Made by a program: the position numbers and the translations under genes. Of a DNA stretch of 42,472 nucleotides, positions 8,809 to 16,707 are shown one piece after another; the first letter of the stretch is position 1; each line of letters begins with the position of its first letter. The stretch is from Candidatus Methanoperedens sp. (GTDB lineage Archaea; Halobacteriota; Methanosarcinia; Methanosarcinales; Methanoperedenaceae): the NCBI GenBank assembly GCA_027460465.1, contig JAPZAV010000174.1:1-42472 (forward strand). The letters run 5' to 3'. The notes below the pieces were generated by a model that was given only the letters and a program-made list of their open reading frames with translations, had not been told where the DNA came from and did no database searches.

Positions 8809-9990
8809 TTAAAAGTCTGTCATTATCCTGTATTGATCTATCTCAGGCTGTTTGAGTTCTTCTATGAACTGCTCTGTCATTGAGCGCACATCCTTGGCTT
8901 TGGTGATAGCACGCCCCACCACGATGATGTCTGCACCTGCCCTGAGCGCGTCTTTGACGCTGTCCACACGGATACCGCCAGCGACTGCTACCAGCATCCT
9001 TTCTGAAAGCTTCTTCATTGCTGGTATATCGCCCCAGGCATGTTCTGATTTGTTTTCTGTATCGATTGCCCTGTGAAGCTCAACCACATCAGGTTTGATC
9101 GAGAGCTGGTTCAACACAGACAGCGGTTTTTCCACGTTCAGCATGTCGATCACTGCATAGATGCCTGTCTTTCTGGCTTCTTTTATCGCTTTTTCGATCG
9201 TGGAAACTGGCGCCAGTCCTGAGATTACAACAGCGTCCGCTGTTGCATCTGCCACCATGCGCGCCTCGAGGTTTCCTGTGTCAAGCGTCTTCAGATCAGC
9301 CACCACAAAAGCATTCGGGCGGACTTCTCTTATGGACTGGACGACCTCGACACCGTATCTCTTGATAAGCGGAGTCCCTGCCTCGATGATAAGATGATCG
9401 CTCTCTGGGATCTGCTTCAATATGCCCTGTACTGCTTTTAGGTCAGGAATATCAATGGCAACCTGCAGATACGGCGGATTCCAGAGCCTCACTACCTTGA
9501 ATCCCATTATTGGGTGCATGGTGCGGTCTTTCTCATAGATCAGGGTCTTATAGTCGGGGAACCCTGCCATGGCTCTCTCGATAGCGAGTTTCGTGGCACC
9601 ATAATTGTAGCGGTAGATCTTGTTGTAATCCTTGGCTTCAGGATGAATGAAAACACTGACAACAACGGTCAGGTCTTCGATCTGGTCTTCAGGGATCACT
9701 CCTTCCTGGACAGAATCGGCGACCGCCCTTGCAACCGCAGTCTGAGCAGGTCCAAAGATCTGGGCTGCCTGCGCCATGTTCTTTACCGTTACCTTGGGTA
9801 CGATGAGTGTCGCAGGTTTTGCCAGAAGGTTTGGCCTGATAACAGATAGAAGCGGTGTATGTCCCATGGAGAGCTGTGTGAAGCCATTTGCAAAAGCCTG
9901 ACCAACAGGTCCGGTTTTTTCTCCGATGATCAGATCGATATGTGCCAGTTCTGGTTCTTCGCCTATTAAAGCCTCTCCGACTAAAAACAA
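8809..9990 (-). CDS. fae-hps: Bifunctional formaldehyde-activating enzyme / 3-hexulose-6-phosphate synthase
   Basis: The N-terminal half (about 1-160) is Fae, which condenses formaldehyde with tetrahydromethanopterin; the C-terminal half (about 165-393) is Hps, interconverting hexulose-6-phosphate with ribulose-5-phosphate and formaldehyde. In archaea the fusion supplies ribose phosphate while trapping the formaldehyde. Fae landmarks are [19 protein letters not shown] and [14 protein letters not shown]; Hps shows [17 protein letters not shown] and [10 protein letters not shown]. The reading frame extends 41 codons upstream, but the family starts at the TTG at 9990: the protein then begins M-FLVGEAL, a GAGGT site lies eight bases before it, and the length (393) equals the usual about 392. 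Confidence 0.93.
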   Translation of the reverse strand: MFLVGEALIGEEPELAHIDLIIGEKTGPVGQAFANGFTQLSMGHTPLLSVIRPNLLAKPATLIVPKVTVKNMAQAAQIFGPAQTAVARAVADSVQEGVIPEDQIEDLTVVVSVFIHPEAKDYNKIYRYNYGATKLAIERAMAGFPDYKTLIYEKDRTMHPIMGFKVVRLWNPPYLQVAIDIPDLKAVQGILKQIPESDHLIIEAGTPLIKRYGVEVVQSIREVRPNAFVVADLKTLDTGNLEARMVADATADAVVISGLAPVSTIEKAIKEARKTGIYAVIDMLNVEKPLSVLNQLSIKPDVVELHRAIDTENKSEHAWGDIPAMKKLSERMLVAVAGGIRVDSVKDALRAGADIIVVGRAITKAKDVRSMTEQFIEELKQPEIDQYRIMTDF

Positions 9991-10111
9991 TGTATTTACC
10001 TCAGGGCTAAAATAGATACTTAAGTATATATATGTATTCTTGAAGATGCTGTTGATACCTTCCATCAGATCAGGGGCAATATTTTTAAATCCCGGCGGCA
10101 TTGTGCATTTC
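9991..10111. promoter_or_regulatory. Divergent promoters of fae-hps and the Cas4-like gene
   Basis: On the minus strand a TATA-rich element centred near 10030 predicts a fae-hps transcript start at about 10003, and GAGGT (read from 10002 down to 9998) is its ribosome-binding site before the TTG at 9990. On the plus strand TTTTTAAAT at 10082-10090 predicts a start near 10112, exactly the ATG of the Cas4-like gene, so that message is probably leaderless. Confidence 0.6.
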
Positions 10112-10870
10112 ATGATACGGGTTTCAGATATTAATGTATATATTAAATGTCCGAGGATGTGCTATTTCCTGCAAAGGGGGCATGAGTTCAAAAGAGATGC
10201 AAGCCCGGGGTATCTGGAGCGCCTGATACTCAAGGAACTGGCTTTGACCTATAACTCTGCTTTCAGTGCAAAAAATAAATTGTCACATCTGAACGACGAG
10301 CTTGACAGGATTTCAGGTGAGATTCCTGTGATCTACAGGACAGAACTTCCGGCCATTGACGATGATTCTCTTGCAAGTGCAGTGTCCAATGTTCGCTCAT
10401 GCCTTGAGAATATATGCTCAAACCTTCCTTCAAATGGTGATTTCTACTCCAATAACTCATTCCATGTCGAACCTCTGCTGAAATCTGAAAAATTCGGATT
10501 GACAGGAAGCCCTGATAAACTCATTGGGATCAATGAAGGACATGTTCCGGCCATCATAAAAACAGGCAGCATGCCTGAGACCGGCGTATGGCAAAGCGAT
10601 AGACTTCAACTGACTGCGTACGTTATACTGGTAGAAGAGAATTTTAAATTACCTGTGGATCGGGGATTTGTGGAATATGCGCGGTGGGGTAAGGTCAGAG
10701 AGATCGCAATAAAGCGCCATGAGCGAAGAAAAATCCTGCAGATAAAGGATAGAATAAGAAAAATTCAGGAAGGAGTGATGCCGGAAAAGCCAGAGAACGC
10801 ACCATGTGATCACTGCAGTTTTGAAAAGATGTGCGATGTCAGATCCACACTCACATCCAGGTTTTTTTAG
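10112..10870 (+). CDS. Solitary Cas4/Dna2-type RecB nuclease-fold protein
   Basis: A 252-residue Cas4-like protein. The iron-sulfur cysteines are Cys13 (YIKCPRMC) and Cys232, Cys235, Cys241 ([11 protein letters not shown]). The PD-(D/E)XK core shows Asp135 in GSPDKL, Lys150 in AIIKTG and the QxxxY motif Gln166/Tyr170. The acidic residue normally two places before the catalytic lysine is Ile148, so nuclease activity may be reduced or altered. There is no CRISPR array or other cas gene in the window; such stand-alone proteins in archaea are thought to act in DNA repair. The start at 10112 is chosen because the family begins with the [15 protein letters not shown] pattern; upstream codons cover the divergent promoter. 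Confidence 0.82.
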   Translation: MIRVSDINVYIKCPRMCYFLQRGHEFKRDASPGYLERLILKELALTYNSAFSAKNKLSHLNDELDRISGEIPVIYRTELPAIDDDSLASAVSNVRSCLENICSNLPSNGDFYSNNSFHVEPLLKSEKFGLTGSPDKLIGINEGHVPAIIKTGSMPETGVWQSDRLQLTAYVILVEENFKLPVDRGFVEYARWGKVREIAIKRHERRKILQIKDRIRKIQEGVMPEKPENAPCDHCSFEKMCDVRSTLTSRFF

Positions 10871-10879
10871 GCCTTTTGC

Positions 10880-11191
10880 TCATCCACCTTTCCCTGCATC
10901 ACCTGTCAAATAGCCCGCATAAATCACAAAAAAGGAAATGGATATTAAAATCCATCCCCAGAAGAATGTGGCCGCCCAGTTTTTGGCCGGTGCTTCCAGG
11001 CTCAGATTATCAATAATGATGGATAGAGAAATCAAGAATAATACGATGGAAATAACAGCCAGAGCACATGAAATCGATCTCAAAGTTCTATTAATTCTTG
11101 GAAGGGTGTCCTTTACCAGGAACAAGATCCACATCAGACCGGCTATTATTGAGATTATGCCTGGTAATACCAGGAATTCATACTGCACCAT
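10880..11191 (-). CDS. Small integral membrane protein, function unknown
   Basis: A 103-residue protein with three predicted membrane helices: LPGIISIIAGLMWILFLV (about 8-25), a segment CALAVISIVLFLISLSIII (about 42-60) and FFWGWILISISFFVIYAGYL (about 76-95). No cytoplasmic domain and no motif I recognise. It lies downstream of the small ligand-binding protein at 11215-11448 on the same strand with a 23-base gap, so they may be cotranscribed. Confidence 0.6.
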   Translation of the reverse strand: MVQYEFLVLPGIISIIAGLMWILFLVKDTLPRINRTLRSISCALAVISIVLFLISLSIIIDNLSLEAPAKNWAATFFWGWILISISFFVIYAGYLTGDAGKGG

Positions 11192-11214
11192 AGGTTAGGC
11201 TCATTTATTTGATC

Positions 11215-11448
11215 TCAGAATTTCGCCCCTGTCAGTGTTTTCGTCTCGGTAACTCCCTTGATTGTCCTTATTTTATTTACCACTATTTCGCTCAGTGCCT
11301 CATAATCAGGCGCCTGTATCTTTGCTATAAGGTCGTAATCACCGAATAGCGGATGCAGTTCCTGGATCTCATCCCATTTTATCATCGTATCGAAAACTTT
11401 TTTCTCAGAGCCAGGTGCGACATTTATTAACACAAAACCTACTGCCAT
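11215..11448 (-). CDS. Stand-alone Lrp/AsnC ligand-binding (RAM) domain protein
   Basis: A 77-residue protein equal to the C-terminal effector domain of Lrp/AsnC regulators, without a DNA-binding domain. The fold is visible as AVGFVLINVAPGSEKKVFDTM (strand and helix), HPLFGDYDLIAKIQAPDYEAL (the typical G-x-yD-l strand) and IRTIKGVTETKTLTGAKF. Such free-standing domains form octamers that bind amino acids and may partner with full-length Lrp proteins. The second ATG (11448) is taken as start since the family begins directly at the first strand; the upstream ATG (11460) is possible. Confidence 0.8.
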   Translation of the reverse strand: MAVGFVLINVAPGSEKKVFDTMIKWDEIQELHPLFGDYDLIAKIQAPDYEALSEIVVNKIRTIKGVTETKTLTGAKF

Positions 11449-11505
11449 GGTATCACCCATTATCTAAGTATATACTGAAGCAATATAATGTTTTCCTGTG
11501 ATATT

Positions 11506-12243
11506 TTATCTCACGACCACGCTGCCAGCAGCATCCGGGTATTCGCTGGATGAACCATATTCTGCAAGAACAAACGTGAAATTTCCGGATTGATTGAATT
11601 GATATGAGAACCTGTCATTATACCTCATGAGCCTGTTTTCAAATAATCCATCCCTGCTTACCAGTAAAATCCGCGTCCTCTGGCTTTCCCAGTTATTCCA
11701 TGCCACAGTATCATATCTGTCAATGACAATGACCCCGGGATTGAAACCATGCATCACGTCCACTTTTACAGGGTACATCTTTGGTTCATGCGCCAAAGGG
11801 GTTTCAGCAGGGGTCTCTGCCGGTATCAAAGGCTCCTCAGTCAGGTCTGCAACAGGTTCGGACGGGGTCGCTTTTATGGCAGGAGGCGGATGCATGATCA
11901 CGGGCAGTTGAAAGATCAGGATAATACATAACAATATTATGAAACCGAGCCTTATCAGAGTTCTCTGTGTTTCCTTCTGAGAAAGCATCTCCTGCATCTT
12001 CAATGGAAGATGTTTTTTCATTTCAGTGATCCTGTTCTTGATTTTGGGGATCTTGATCTGTACCGTATCCTCTCTGATATCTTCAGCTTTTTTCGATTCT
12101 GTAAAATCCTGATACCAGTTGCATGTGGGATTGATACAGAACTGTGCCACAGGGATATCAACTGTTCCCAGGCCTATGGATTTCCGCAAATTTTTTGTCT
12201 GAACCTTGCCTTTGCATTTCGGGCAGACCTTCACAAACTGCAT
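11506..12243 (-). CDS. Membrane-anchored zinc-ribbon protein with cupredoxin-like domain
   Basis: A 245-residue mosaic. An N-terminal zinc ribbon has Cys7, Cys10, Cys36 and Cys41. A linker leads to one membrane helix (about 97-116), then a Pro/Glu/Ala-rich spacer (120-150), then a C-terminal beta domain (about 155-245) whose GVIVIDRYDTVAWNNWESQRTRI and FSYQFNQSGNFTFVLAEYG strands follow the cupredoxin pattern. The copper ligands are missing: Arg stands where the first His is expected and no Cys/His/Met cluster follows the last strand. I infer a non-copper structural or binding domain outside the cell with a cytoplasmic zinc ribbon. The start is at the ATG at 12243. Confidence 0.65.
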   Translation of the reverse strand: MQFVKVCPKCKGKVQTKNLRKSIGLGTVDIPVAQFCINPTCNWYQDFTESKKAEDIREDTVQIKIPKIKNRITEMKKHLPLKMQEMLSQKETQRTLIRLGFIILLCIILIFQLPVIMHPPPAIKATPSEPVADLTEEPLIPAETPAETPLAHEPKMYPVKVDVMHGFNPGVIVIDRYDTVAWNNWESQRTRILLVSRDGLFENRLMRYNDRFSYQFNQSGNFTFVLAEYGSSSEYPDAAGSVVVR

Positions 12244-12318
12244 AGCTCGATTATATTATTTCCTGCTGTATTAAGATTTACGGAAATCTATATAAAACCC
12301 AATAACTAAGAAAATGCG

Positions 12319-12888
12319 GTGCATATAAAACCCGAAATACGGATTCTTGCGATCGATGATTCCCCTCTGATAGCTGACAGGATCATGATAATAGGAGCTT
12401 TTTTCCGGGGCGGCGAGCAGCTTGACGGCGTCCTTCGTTCAGAGATCGGAAAGGATGGTATGGATGCCACAGAGGCAATAATCCATATGGTAACAGGTTC
12501 AAAATTCTACGGTCAGATAAGGGTCATCATGCTTGACGGCATAACATATGCGGGATTCAACCCTGTTGATATCGAAACCATCTTCACTGAAACAGGTATT
12601 CCTGTCATAGTATTTATGCGATCCTGCCCTGATTTTGAAAAAATCAGGCTTGCTCTGGAACATCTCCCTGAAAAGGAGAAAAGATGGGAGATCATCCAGC
12701 GGGCTGGCAGAATATACAGGATAGAACAGGCAAATCCGGTTTTTATCCAGGTCTGCGGGATGGACAGGAAGAGCGCGGTCGAGATCGTCAGGAGAACTTC
12801 AATCCACAGCAATATCCCTGAACCGCTGCGCGCAGCTCACCTAATATCAACAGGTGTTGTCCTGGGCGAGTCTGCAGGGAAAGCCTAG
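12319..12888 (+). CDS. DUF99 family protein (endonuclease dU-type)
   Basis: A 189-residue archaeal DUF99 protein. Members adopt an RNase H/endonuclease V-like fold and some are reported to cut DNA near deoxyuridine. Family landmarks are the N-terminal AIDDSPL (catalytic acidic pair), the strand VIMLDGITYAGFN, and PEPLRAAHLISTGVVLGES at the C terminus. The start is GTG at 12319: the TATA box CTATATAAAAC (12289-12299) predicts transcription starting near 12320, giving a leaderless message, and the nearby ATG is out of frame. The gene overlaps the convergent tusA-like gene by four bases. Confidence 0.85.
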   Translation: MHIKPEIRILAIDDSPLIADRIMIIGAFFRGGEQLDGVLRSEIGKDGMDATEAIIHMVTGSKFYGQIRVIMLDGITYAGFNPVDIETIFTETGIPVIVFMRSCPDFEKIRLALEHLPEKEKRWEIIQRAGRIYRIEQANPVFIQVCGMDRKSAVEIVRRTSIHSNIPEPLRAAHLISTGVVLGESAGKA

Positions 12889-13121
12889 GATCTCTGCACA
12901 TATATATTGAAGATATTGCCGTCCCGCTCAACAGCAAGCAGCCTGTTCCCGGATTTCTTTGCCCATGAATCTATATTCTGAGGCGCCACGGGATCGTCTG
13001 CAGTTACCTTCAATATCTCACCGCTCTTTAGCGACTCCACCTTTTTTTTCGTCAGGATGAGGGGATATGGACAGCATTCACCCCTCACATCGAGTGATTC
13101 ATCAGGTATGATGTCTGTCAT
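12885..13121 (-). CDS. TusA/SirA family sulfur-carrier protein
   Basis: A 78-residue sulfur carrier. The motif LDVRGECCPYPLILTKKKV contains the conserved C-P-x-P cysteine that holds persulfide; an extra cysteine directly precedes it (CCPYP). It is the last gene of a four-gene minus-strand operon with three DsrE-fold proteins, and its ATG overlaps the stop of the preceding gene (ATGA). In bacteria TusA passes sulfur through TusBCD for tRNA thiolation or in Dsr/sHdr sulfur oxidation; in archaea lacking those systems the acceptor is unclear. The assignment to TusA is firm, the pathway is inference. Confidence 0.9.
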   Translation of the reverse strand: MTDIIPDESLDVRGECCPYPLILTKKKVESLKSGEILKVTADDPVAPQNIDSWAKKSGNRLLAVERDGNIFNIYVQRS

Positions 13122-13495
13122 CAGAATACCAGGTTTACGTCTGCTTCCAGTATCTTATCTGTTAATTCCTCAAGCGAGATCTTCTTTATTCGATCAATGA
13201 TCTCGTTATCGTTTATGCCGCGTTTTGCAATGTCCCGATCAAGAGCAAAGAAGCTCACAAGCTCTATGTTCTTTATTATTTCTCCCTCAACAGTCGGCAC
13301 GTCCTTGAACCACACTGCAAGGTCTCCATAACCTGTCTTCTGTCCACTGACTATGGAATGCACACCTCCGCTCACAAAGATGAGCGAGGCTTCGTTCCCT
13401 GCAGCGACCTGGGAGGCTGCCATGGGGATCGCTGAGTATGCATCCTCCTTCCCGTACGGGGGCTGTGTTATGATGATATTGACCTTCTTTCCCAT
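13121..13495 (-). CDS. DsrE/DsrF-fold protein without cysteine
   Basis: A 124-residue DsrE-superfamily protein with the alternating fold seen in IIITQPPYGKEDAYSAIPMAASQVAAG (strand, loop, helix) and ASLIFVSGGVHSI. It contains no cysteine at all, so it cannot carry persulfide itself and is probably a structural partner, as TusC/DsrF is in the bacterial heterohexamer. A GGGTGAG ribosome-binding site precedes the ATG. It sits between a cysteine-bearing DsrE protein (four-base gap) and tusA (overlapping start/stop). Confidence 0.8.
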   Translation of the reverse strand: MGKKVNIIITQPPYGKEDAYSAIPMAASQVAAGNEASLIFVSGGVHSIVSGQKTGYGDLAVWFKDVPTVEGEIIKNIELVSFFALDRDIAKRGINDNEIIDRIKKISLEELTDKILEADVNLVF

Positions 13496-13499
13496 GTTC

Positions 13500-13868
13500 T
13501 CACCCTATCAGAATGGTCTTATCAGATTCCGCAGTCCATTCTCCGAGGTCATAGAGCCCGCCGATTATCACACCTTCTGTCTGGTATTTCGTTACCCCCC
13601 TCGCATCCGTGCATTTTATGCACGCTATTGCGTCGGCTTTTGGTTTCTTCAGACCTTTTTTCACGATGTTCCCGAATATGGTCTCTATCGGAGGAAACTC
13701 CTTTGGAGCCTGGTCCCTGTGCGCGATCACGGTCGCATCGAGATAATTGAAGAAATTGAGAGTGATGCCTTTTTCCTTTGCAGCATGCGCGAGCCTGACC
13801 ATTGTGAATACGCCCTCGTCCCTGTAAGGACCGTTTATTGATACGATTGTGAGCTGTTTTTCTGTCAT
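13500..13868 (-). CDS. DsrE family protein with candidate persulfide cysteines
   Basis: A 122-residue DsrE-fold protein. It reads LTIVSINGPYRDEGVFTMVRLAHAA at the N terminus and ends in ADAIACIKCTDARGVTKYQ, where the cysteine pair C-x2-C lies near the position of the active-site cysteine of DsrE/TusD. The ATG at 13868 follows GGTGATAAA and is preferred over the one 18 bases upstream, which would overlap the previous gene. As the only cysteine-rich DsrE member of the operon, it is the most likely partner of TusA. Confidence 0.82.
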   Translation of the reverse strand: MTEKQLTIVSINGPYRDEGVFTMVRLAHAAKEKGITLNFFNYLDATVIAHRDQAPKEFPPIETIFGNIVKKGLKKPKADAIACIKCTDARGVTKYQTEGVIIGGLYDLGEWTAESDKTILIG

Positions 13869-13876
13869 TTTATCAC

Positions 13877-14200
13877 CTAAAACCACGCTACTCTGTCGTA
13901 GTCCATAATGAAATCGAGGAGGGTGCCTATTTCTTTGATCTCAACCCAACCGATGAGCTTGTTCTCAAGGGAACGCGAGAGCACTGCTTTATCATCAGCA
14001 TATATCTTTATTCCCTTTTTATGCGCAGCAGCAAGTTTATTCCCGAATTCGGTTTTCCTTGCCGCCGTTACCCCGTCCTCCACAAGATACAGGGTCACGT
14101 CGTTCCCTTTTCCTTTCGCATCCATACCAATATCGAGCACAAGATCCGGGATCTCTGTGGTATAGGGATCTTTGGACAGTACAAGTAGCAAGCCTGACAT
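13877..14200 (-). CDS. DsrE-fold protein (first gene of the TusA/DsrE operon)
   Basis: A 107-residue protein starting at MSGLLLVLSKDPYTTEIP, a DsrE-like first strand and loop, followed by GNDVTLYLVEDGVTAARKTEFG and the strand KIYADDKAVLSRS. The frame is open 54 codons further upstream, but those codons run into the tRNA-Ser gene on the other strand, so the internal ATG at 14200 is the start. It contains no cysteine. It heads the four-gene operon ending in tusA; the three DsrE-fold members resemble the TusB/C/D set in number but not clearly one-to-one in sequence. Confidence 0.78.
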   Translation of the reverse strand: MSGLLLVLSKDPYTTEIPDLVLDIGMDAKGKGNDVTLYLVEDGVTAARKTEFGNKLAAAHKKGIKIYADDKAVLSRSLENKLIGWVEIKEIGTLLDFIMDYDRVAWF

Positions 14201-14305
14201 TTTTTTACCTCTGAGTTTAATACTATGAATACCTGTTACCTTTTTTAAATCTTTTGATGTAGGCAATATTAATAAGGAATGCCAGCCATCTCGAAGAAAA
14301 ATACG

Positions 14306-14390
14306 GCCGAGGTAGCCAAGCGGCCCACGGCGCTGGTCTTGAAAACCAGTTGTGCTACGCACAGCAGGAGTTCAAATCTCCTCCTCGGCG
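14306..14390 (+). tRNA. tRNA-Ser (anticodon TGA)
   Basis: Acceptor stem GCCGAGG (14306-14312) pairs with CCTCGGC (14383-14389), with discriminator G at 14390. The anticodon stem CTGGT/ACCAG encloses CTTGAAA with anticodon TGA at 14340-14342, reading UCA codons. The T arm is AGGAG-TTCAAAT-CTCCT, and a long variable arm marks the serine type. CCA is not encoded. A run of six T follows directly and may end transcription. Confidence 0.95.
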
Positions 14391-14424
14391 CTTTTTTCAA
14401 TCTGGATAACGGCAGGCTGCGATC

Positions 14425-15387
14425 TCAGGCATGTTTGAAATGCTCATATCCTTTAGCTTTCAGCTCCTCCACAGCGCCCCCTCTTTCGATCAATACACCG
14501 CTCTCTATGACCTCGCCGATCACTGTGAAGTCGCAGGCCTTCTTTGCAGCACCGAGCTTTTCCTCCGGGACTGTGAAAAGAAGCTCAAAATCGCCTCCTG
14601 TGAAGACCGCTGCATCAAGAAGATCCCTGCTTTTCAGCCCTTTTATCCCTGGCAGGGCAGGCAGTTTATCCTCATAGATCCTGAAACCCAGGCCGCTTGC
14701 CTTGCTCATATCATGGAGCGAGAGCGCAAGCCCGTCGCTGATATCCATCATGGAAGAGACAGAACCTGACTCCACAAGAGCCATGCCTTCTTTTATTCTT
14801 GGCATGGGTTCGAACAGAGGTTTTAACATTTCCTGACTTACACGCAATTTTCTATCCAGAGCAAGAAGGGCAGCACCCGCCCTTCCAGGAATCCCTGTCA
14901 CGCACACAAGATCTCCCTTCTTTGCTCCTTTCCTGCGTACAAGCTGCTCTTTTTTCACAGTTCCGAGCGCTGTTCCTGCCATGATCAGTTCATCATGTTC
15001 GCCGGTATCCCCTCCGATCATACATGTCCCGAACGCTGTGGCGCAGTCATCCATCCCTTTTGCTACCTCATCGATGAAGAGAAGTTCGGTATCAGACGGT
15101 ATTCCCATTGCCATCAGGACGCCCAGAGGTCTTGCACCTTTGGAAGCCAGATCGCTCAGGTTCACAGCCACAGACATCCACCCGATCTGCCATCCTGTCA
15201 TCCTGAGCGGAAAATCCGTCTCTTCATGAAGCATATCTGTGGTGACGAGAAGGTAATCCTCTCCTCCCATATCAAGCACTGCGCAGTCGTCTTCACCTGC
15301 ACCGATGATGACTGTGTCTTTTCCTTTTGAGAACGATTTTGCGATATGAGAGATAAGCTCCCTTTCTCCGATCTTTGCAAGTTCCAT
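14425..15387 (-). CDS. thiL: Thiamine-monophosphate kinase
   Basis: ATP-dependent kinase that makes thiamine diphosphate from thiamine monophosphate. The 320-residue length is normal. Characteristic segments in order: the start IGERELISHIAKSF, the metal-binding GAGEDDCAVLD (near 31), TTDMLHEETDFP, the helix SVAVNLSDLASKGARPLGVLMA, IGGDTGEHDELIMAGTALG, and SSMMDISDGLALSLHDM near 215, where the aspartates bind magnesium. It stands alone, divergent from the membrane/flavin-domain operon that begins at 15479, and convergent with tRNA-Ser. Confidence 0.93.
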   Translation of the reverse strand: MELAKIGERELISHIAKSFSKGKDTVIIGAGEDDCAVLDMGGEDYLLVTTDMLHEETDFPLRMTGWQIGWMSVAVNLSDLASKGARPLGVLMAMGIPSDTELLFIDEVAKGMDDCATAFGTCMIGGDTGEHDELIMAGTALGTVKKEQLVRRKGAKKGDLVCVTGIPGRAGAALLALDRKLRVSQEMLKPLFEPMPRIKEGMALVESGSVSSMMDISDGLALSLHDMSKASGLGFRIYEDKLPALPGIKGLKSRDLLDAAVFTGGDFELLFTVPEEKLGAAKKACDFTVIGEVIESGVLIERGGAVEELKAKGYEHFKHA

Positions 15388-15478
15388 AATATCAATAACC
15401 TGAAGAACTTTATATCAAAAGAACTTTTCCTTGATAAGAGAGCTTTATTATTAATGCATTACAAATTAAAACCTCGAT

Positions 15479-16705
15479 ATGCATGAGAAAACTCACAAAG
15501 AGATGAAGTGGATCTACGAAGAAATCGTGGCAAGGATACCTCCTTTTTCCCTCGTGTCGTACCAGTACAGCATCATACTGCAATTATTTTTCCTGTTGAT
15601 CATCGGTATTTCCCTCGGCATCATCTTTGATCTCTCGTCTGTTTCTTTATTATACGGCTCGATCTCGATCCTGGTTGCGGTGTTATGGAGCCTGCTGATC
15701 CTGCAGCTCGGTCCAACCCTCAGAAAATTCAGGGCTCCGCTGAGCAGAGATGAGAACGAACTGCTTGAGAGATACAAAGGGATACTCTTCCACAGGAATC
15801 ACTATGAAGCAGTCCCTGGAATTGTGATCTTCATCCCGTTCATGCTGTATCTTTTCTATTATGGTTCGGCTTTATTGAAATTCTGGCTCGGGGAAAATCC
15901 CAGTATCATACTGCTGCTCTTTGTCAGCCTTCTCATCTGGGACATCTGTTACAGGATGGGACTTGGAATCTGGACCTCGATCCTTGCACTCTGGAGATCC
16001 ATCAGGATCAGGAACCTTGCAGAAAAAAGGACAGAACTTGAACATACGCCCTACACAGAACTCAGATATTTGAGAAGGCTTGATATCAATAACGTGCTCT
16101 TTGGAATAATCTCGCTATTTTTACTGCCTGTGCTCCAGCAGGATCAATTCCTTGTTACGATTATACTCGTTTTCATGGTCTTCGTAACATTGATCAACGT
16201 GATCTCGGCATATACCGTTTCAAAAGTCCCCTGGCTCCCGCCTGACATATACAATCTCGTGAACGAGTCAAGCTTCGCTTATGTGGGTACTTCTTCTAAA
16301 GGTGTCACTCATGTCACGCCTCTTGTCTATGTCTTTGACGGGCAGAAGATCTTTTTCAACACCTCGAAAGAAGCGAAAAAATTAAAGATCATGCACCAGA
16401 ACAAAAAGATCGCCTTCCTGATAGATAAGAGGGATATGAGCAACATATACGAGAACAAAGCTGTCCTGTTCACAGGTGAAGTAAAGATCTACGGGCTTAT
16501 GGATATCCCATATCGTTTCCTTCAGATGCTGAAAGCCCGCAACCTCTTTTTGAAAAAATATCCTGAATATACACGAAAATACAGTATCTCTGAACTTCCA
16601 AGAGCCTGGCAGTTGACCCCGATCATCTCAAGGATACTCGTGGAAGTAAAACCCTCCAAGATCATATACTGGAGAGGGGCAAAGCAGATCAGCGTGCCGG
16701 TGTGA
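15479..16705 (+). CDS. Polytopic membrane protein fused to a PNPOx-like split-barrel domain
   Basis: A 408-residue fusion. The first about 240 residues hold several hydrophobic segments (about 30-50, 55-78, 110-130, 136-160, 200-218, 222-242). The C-terminal 150 residues form a pyridoxamine-phosphate-oxidase-like split barrel: ESSFAYVGTSSKGVTHVTPLVYVFDGQKIFFNTSKEAKK, IAFLIDKRD, then VLFTGEVKIYG. This fold usually binds FMN, heme or F420. The next gene repeats the same domain as a separate protein, with overlapping start and stop. A membrane-bound redox or sensor role is an inference; the exact function is unknown. Confidence 0.7.
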   Translation: MHEKTHKEMKWIYEEIVARIPPFSLVSYQYSIILQLFFLLIIGISLGIIFDLSSVSLLYGSISILVAVLWSLLILQLGPTLRKFRAPLSRDENELLERYKGILFHRNHYEAVPGIVIFIPFMLYLFYYGSALLKFWLGENPSIILLLFVSLLIWDICYRMGLGIWTSILALWRSIRIRNLAEKRTELEHTPYTELRYLRRLDINNVLFGIISLFLLPVLQQDQFLVTIILVFMVFVTLINVISAYTVSKVPWLPPDIYNLVNESSFAYVGTSSKGVTHVTPLVYVFDGQKIFFNTSKEAKKLKIMHQNKKIAFLIDKRDMSNIYENKAVLFTGEVKIYGLMDIPYRFLQMLKARNLFLKKYPEYTRKYSISELPRAWQLTPIISRILVEVKPSKIIYWRGAKQISVPV

Positions 16706-16707
16706 AC

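Noticed and set aside
8697-8855. 52-codon plus-strand frame after a TATA-like sequence
   Set aside because: No ribosome-binding site, it overlaps the end of fae-hps, and the TATA element fits the minus strand better.
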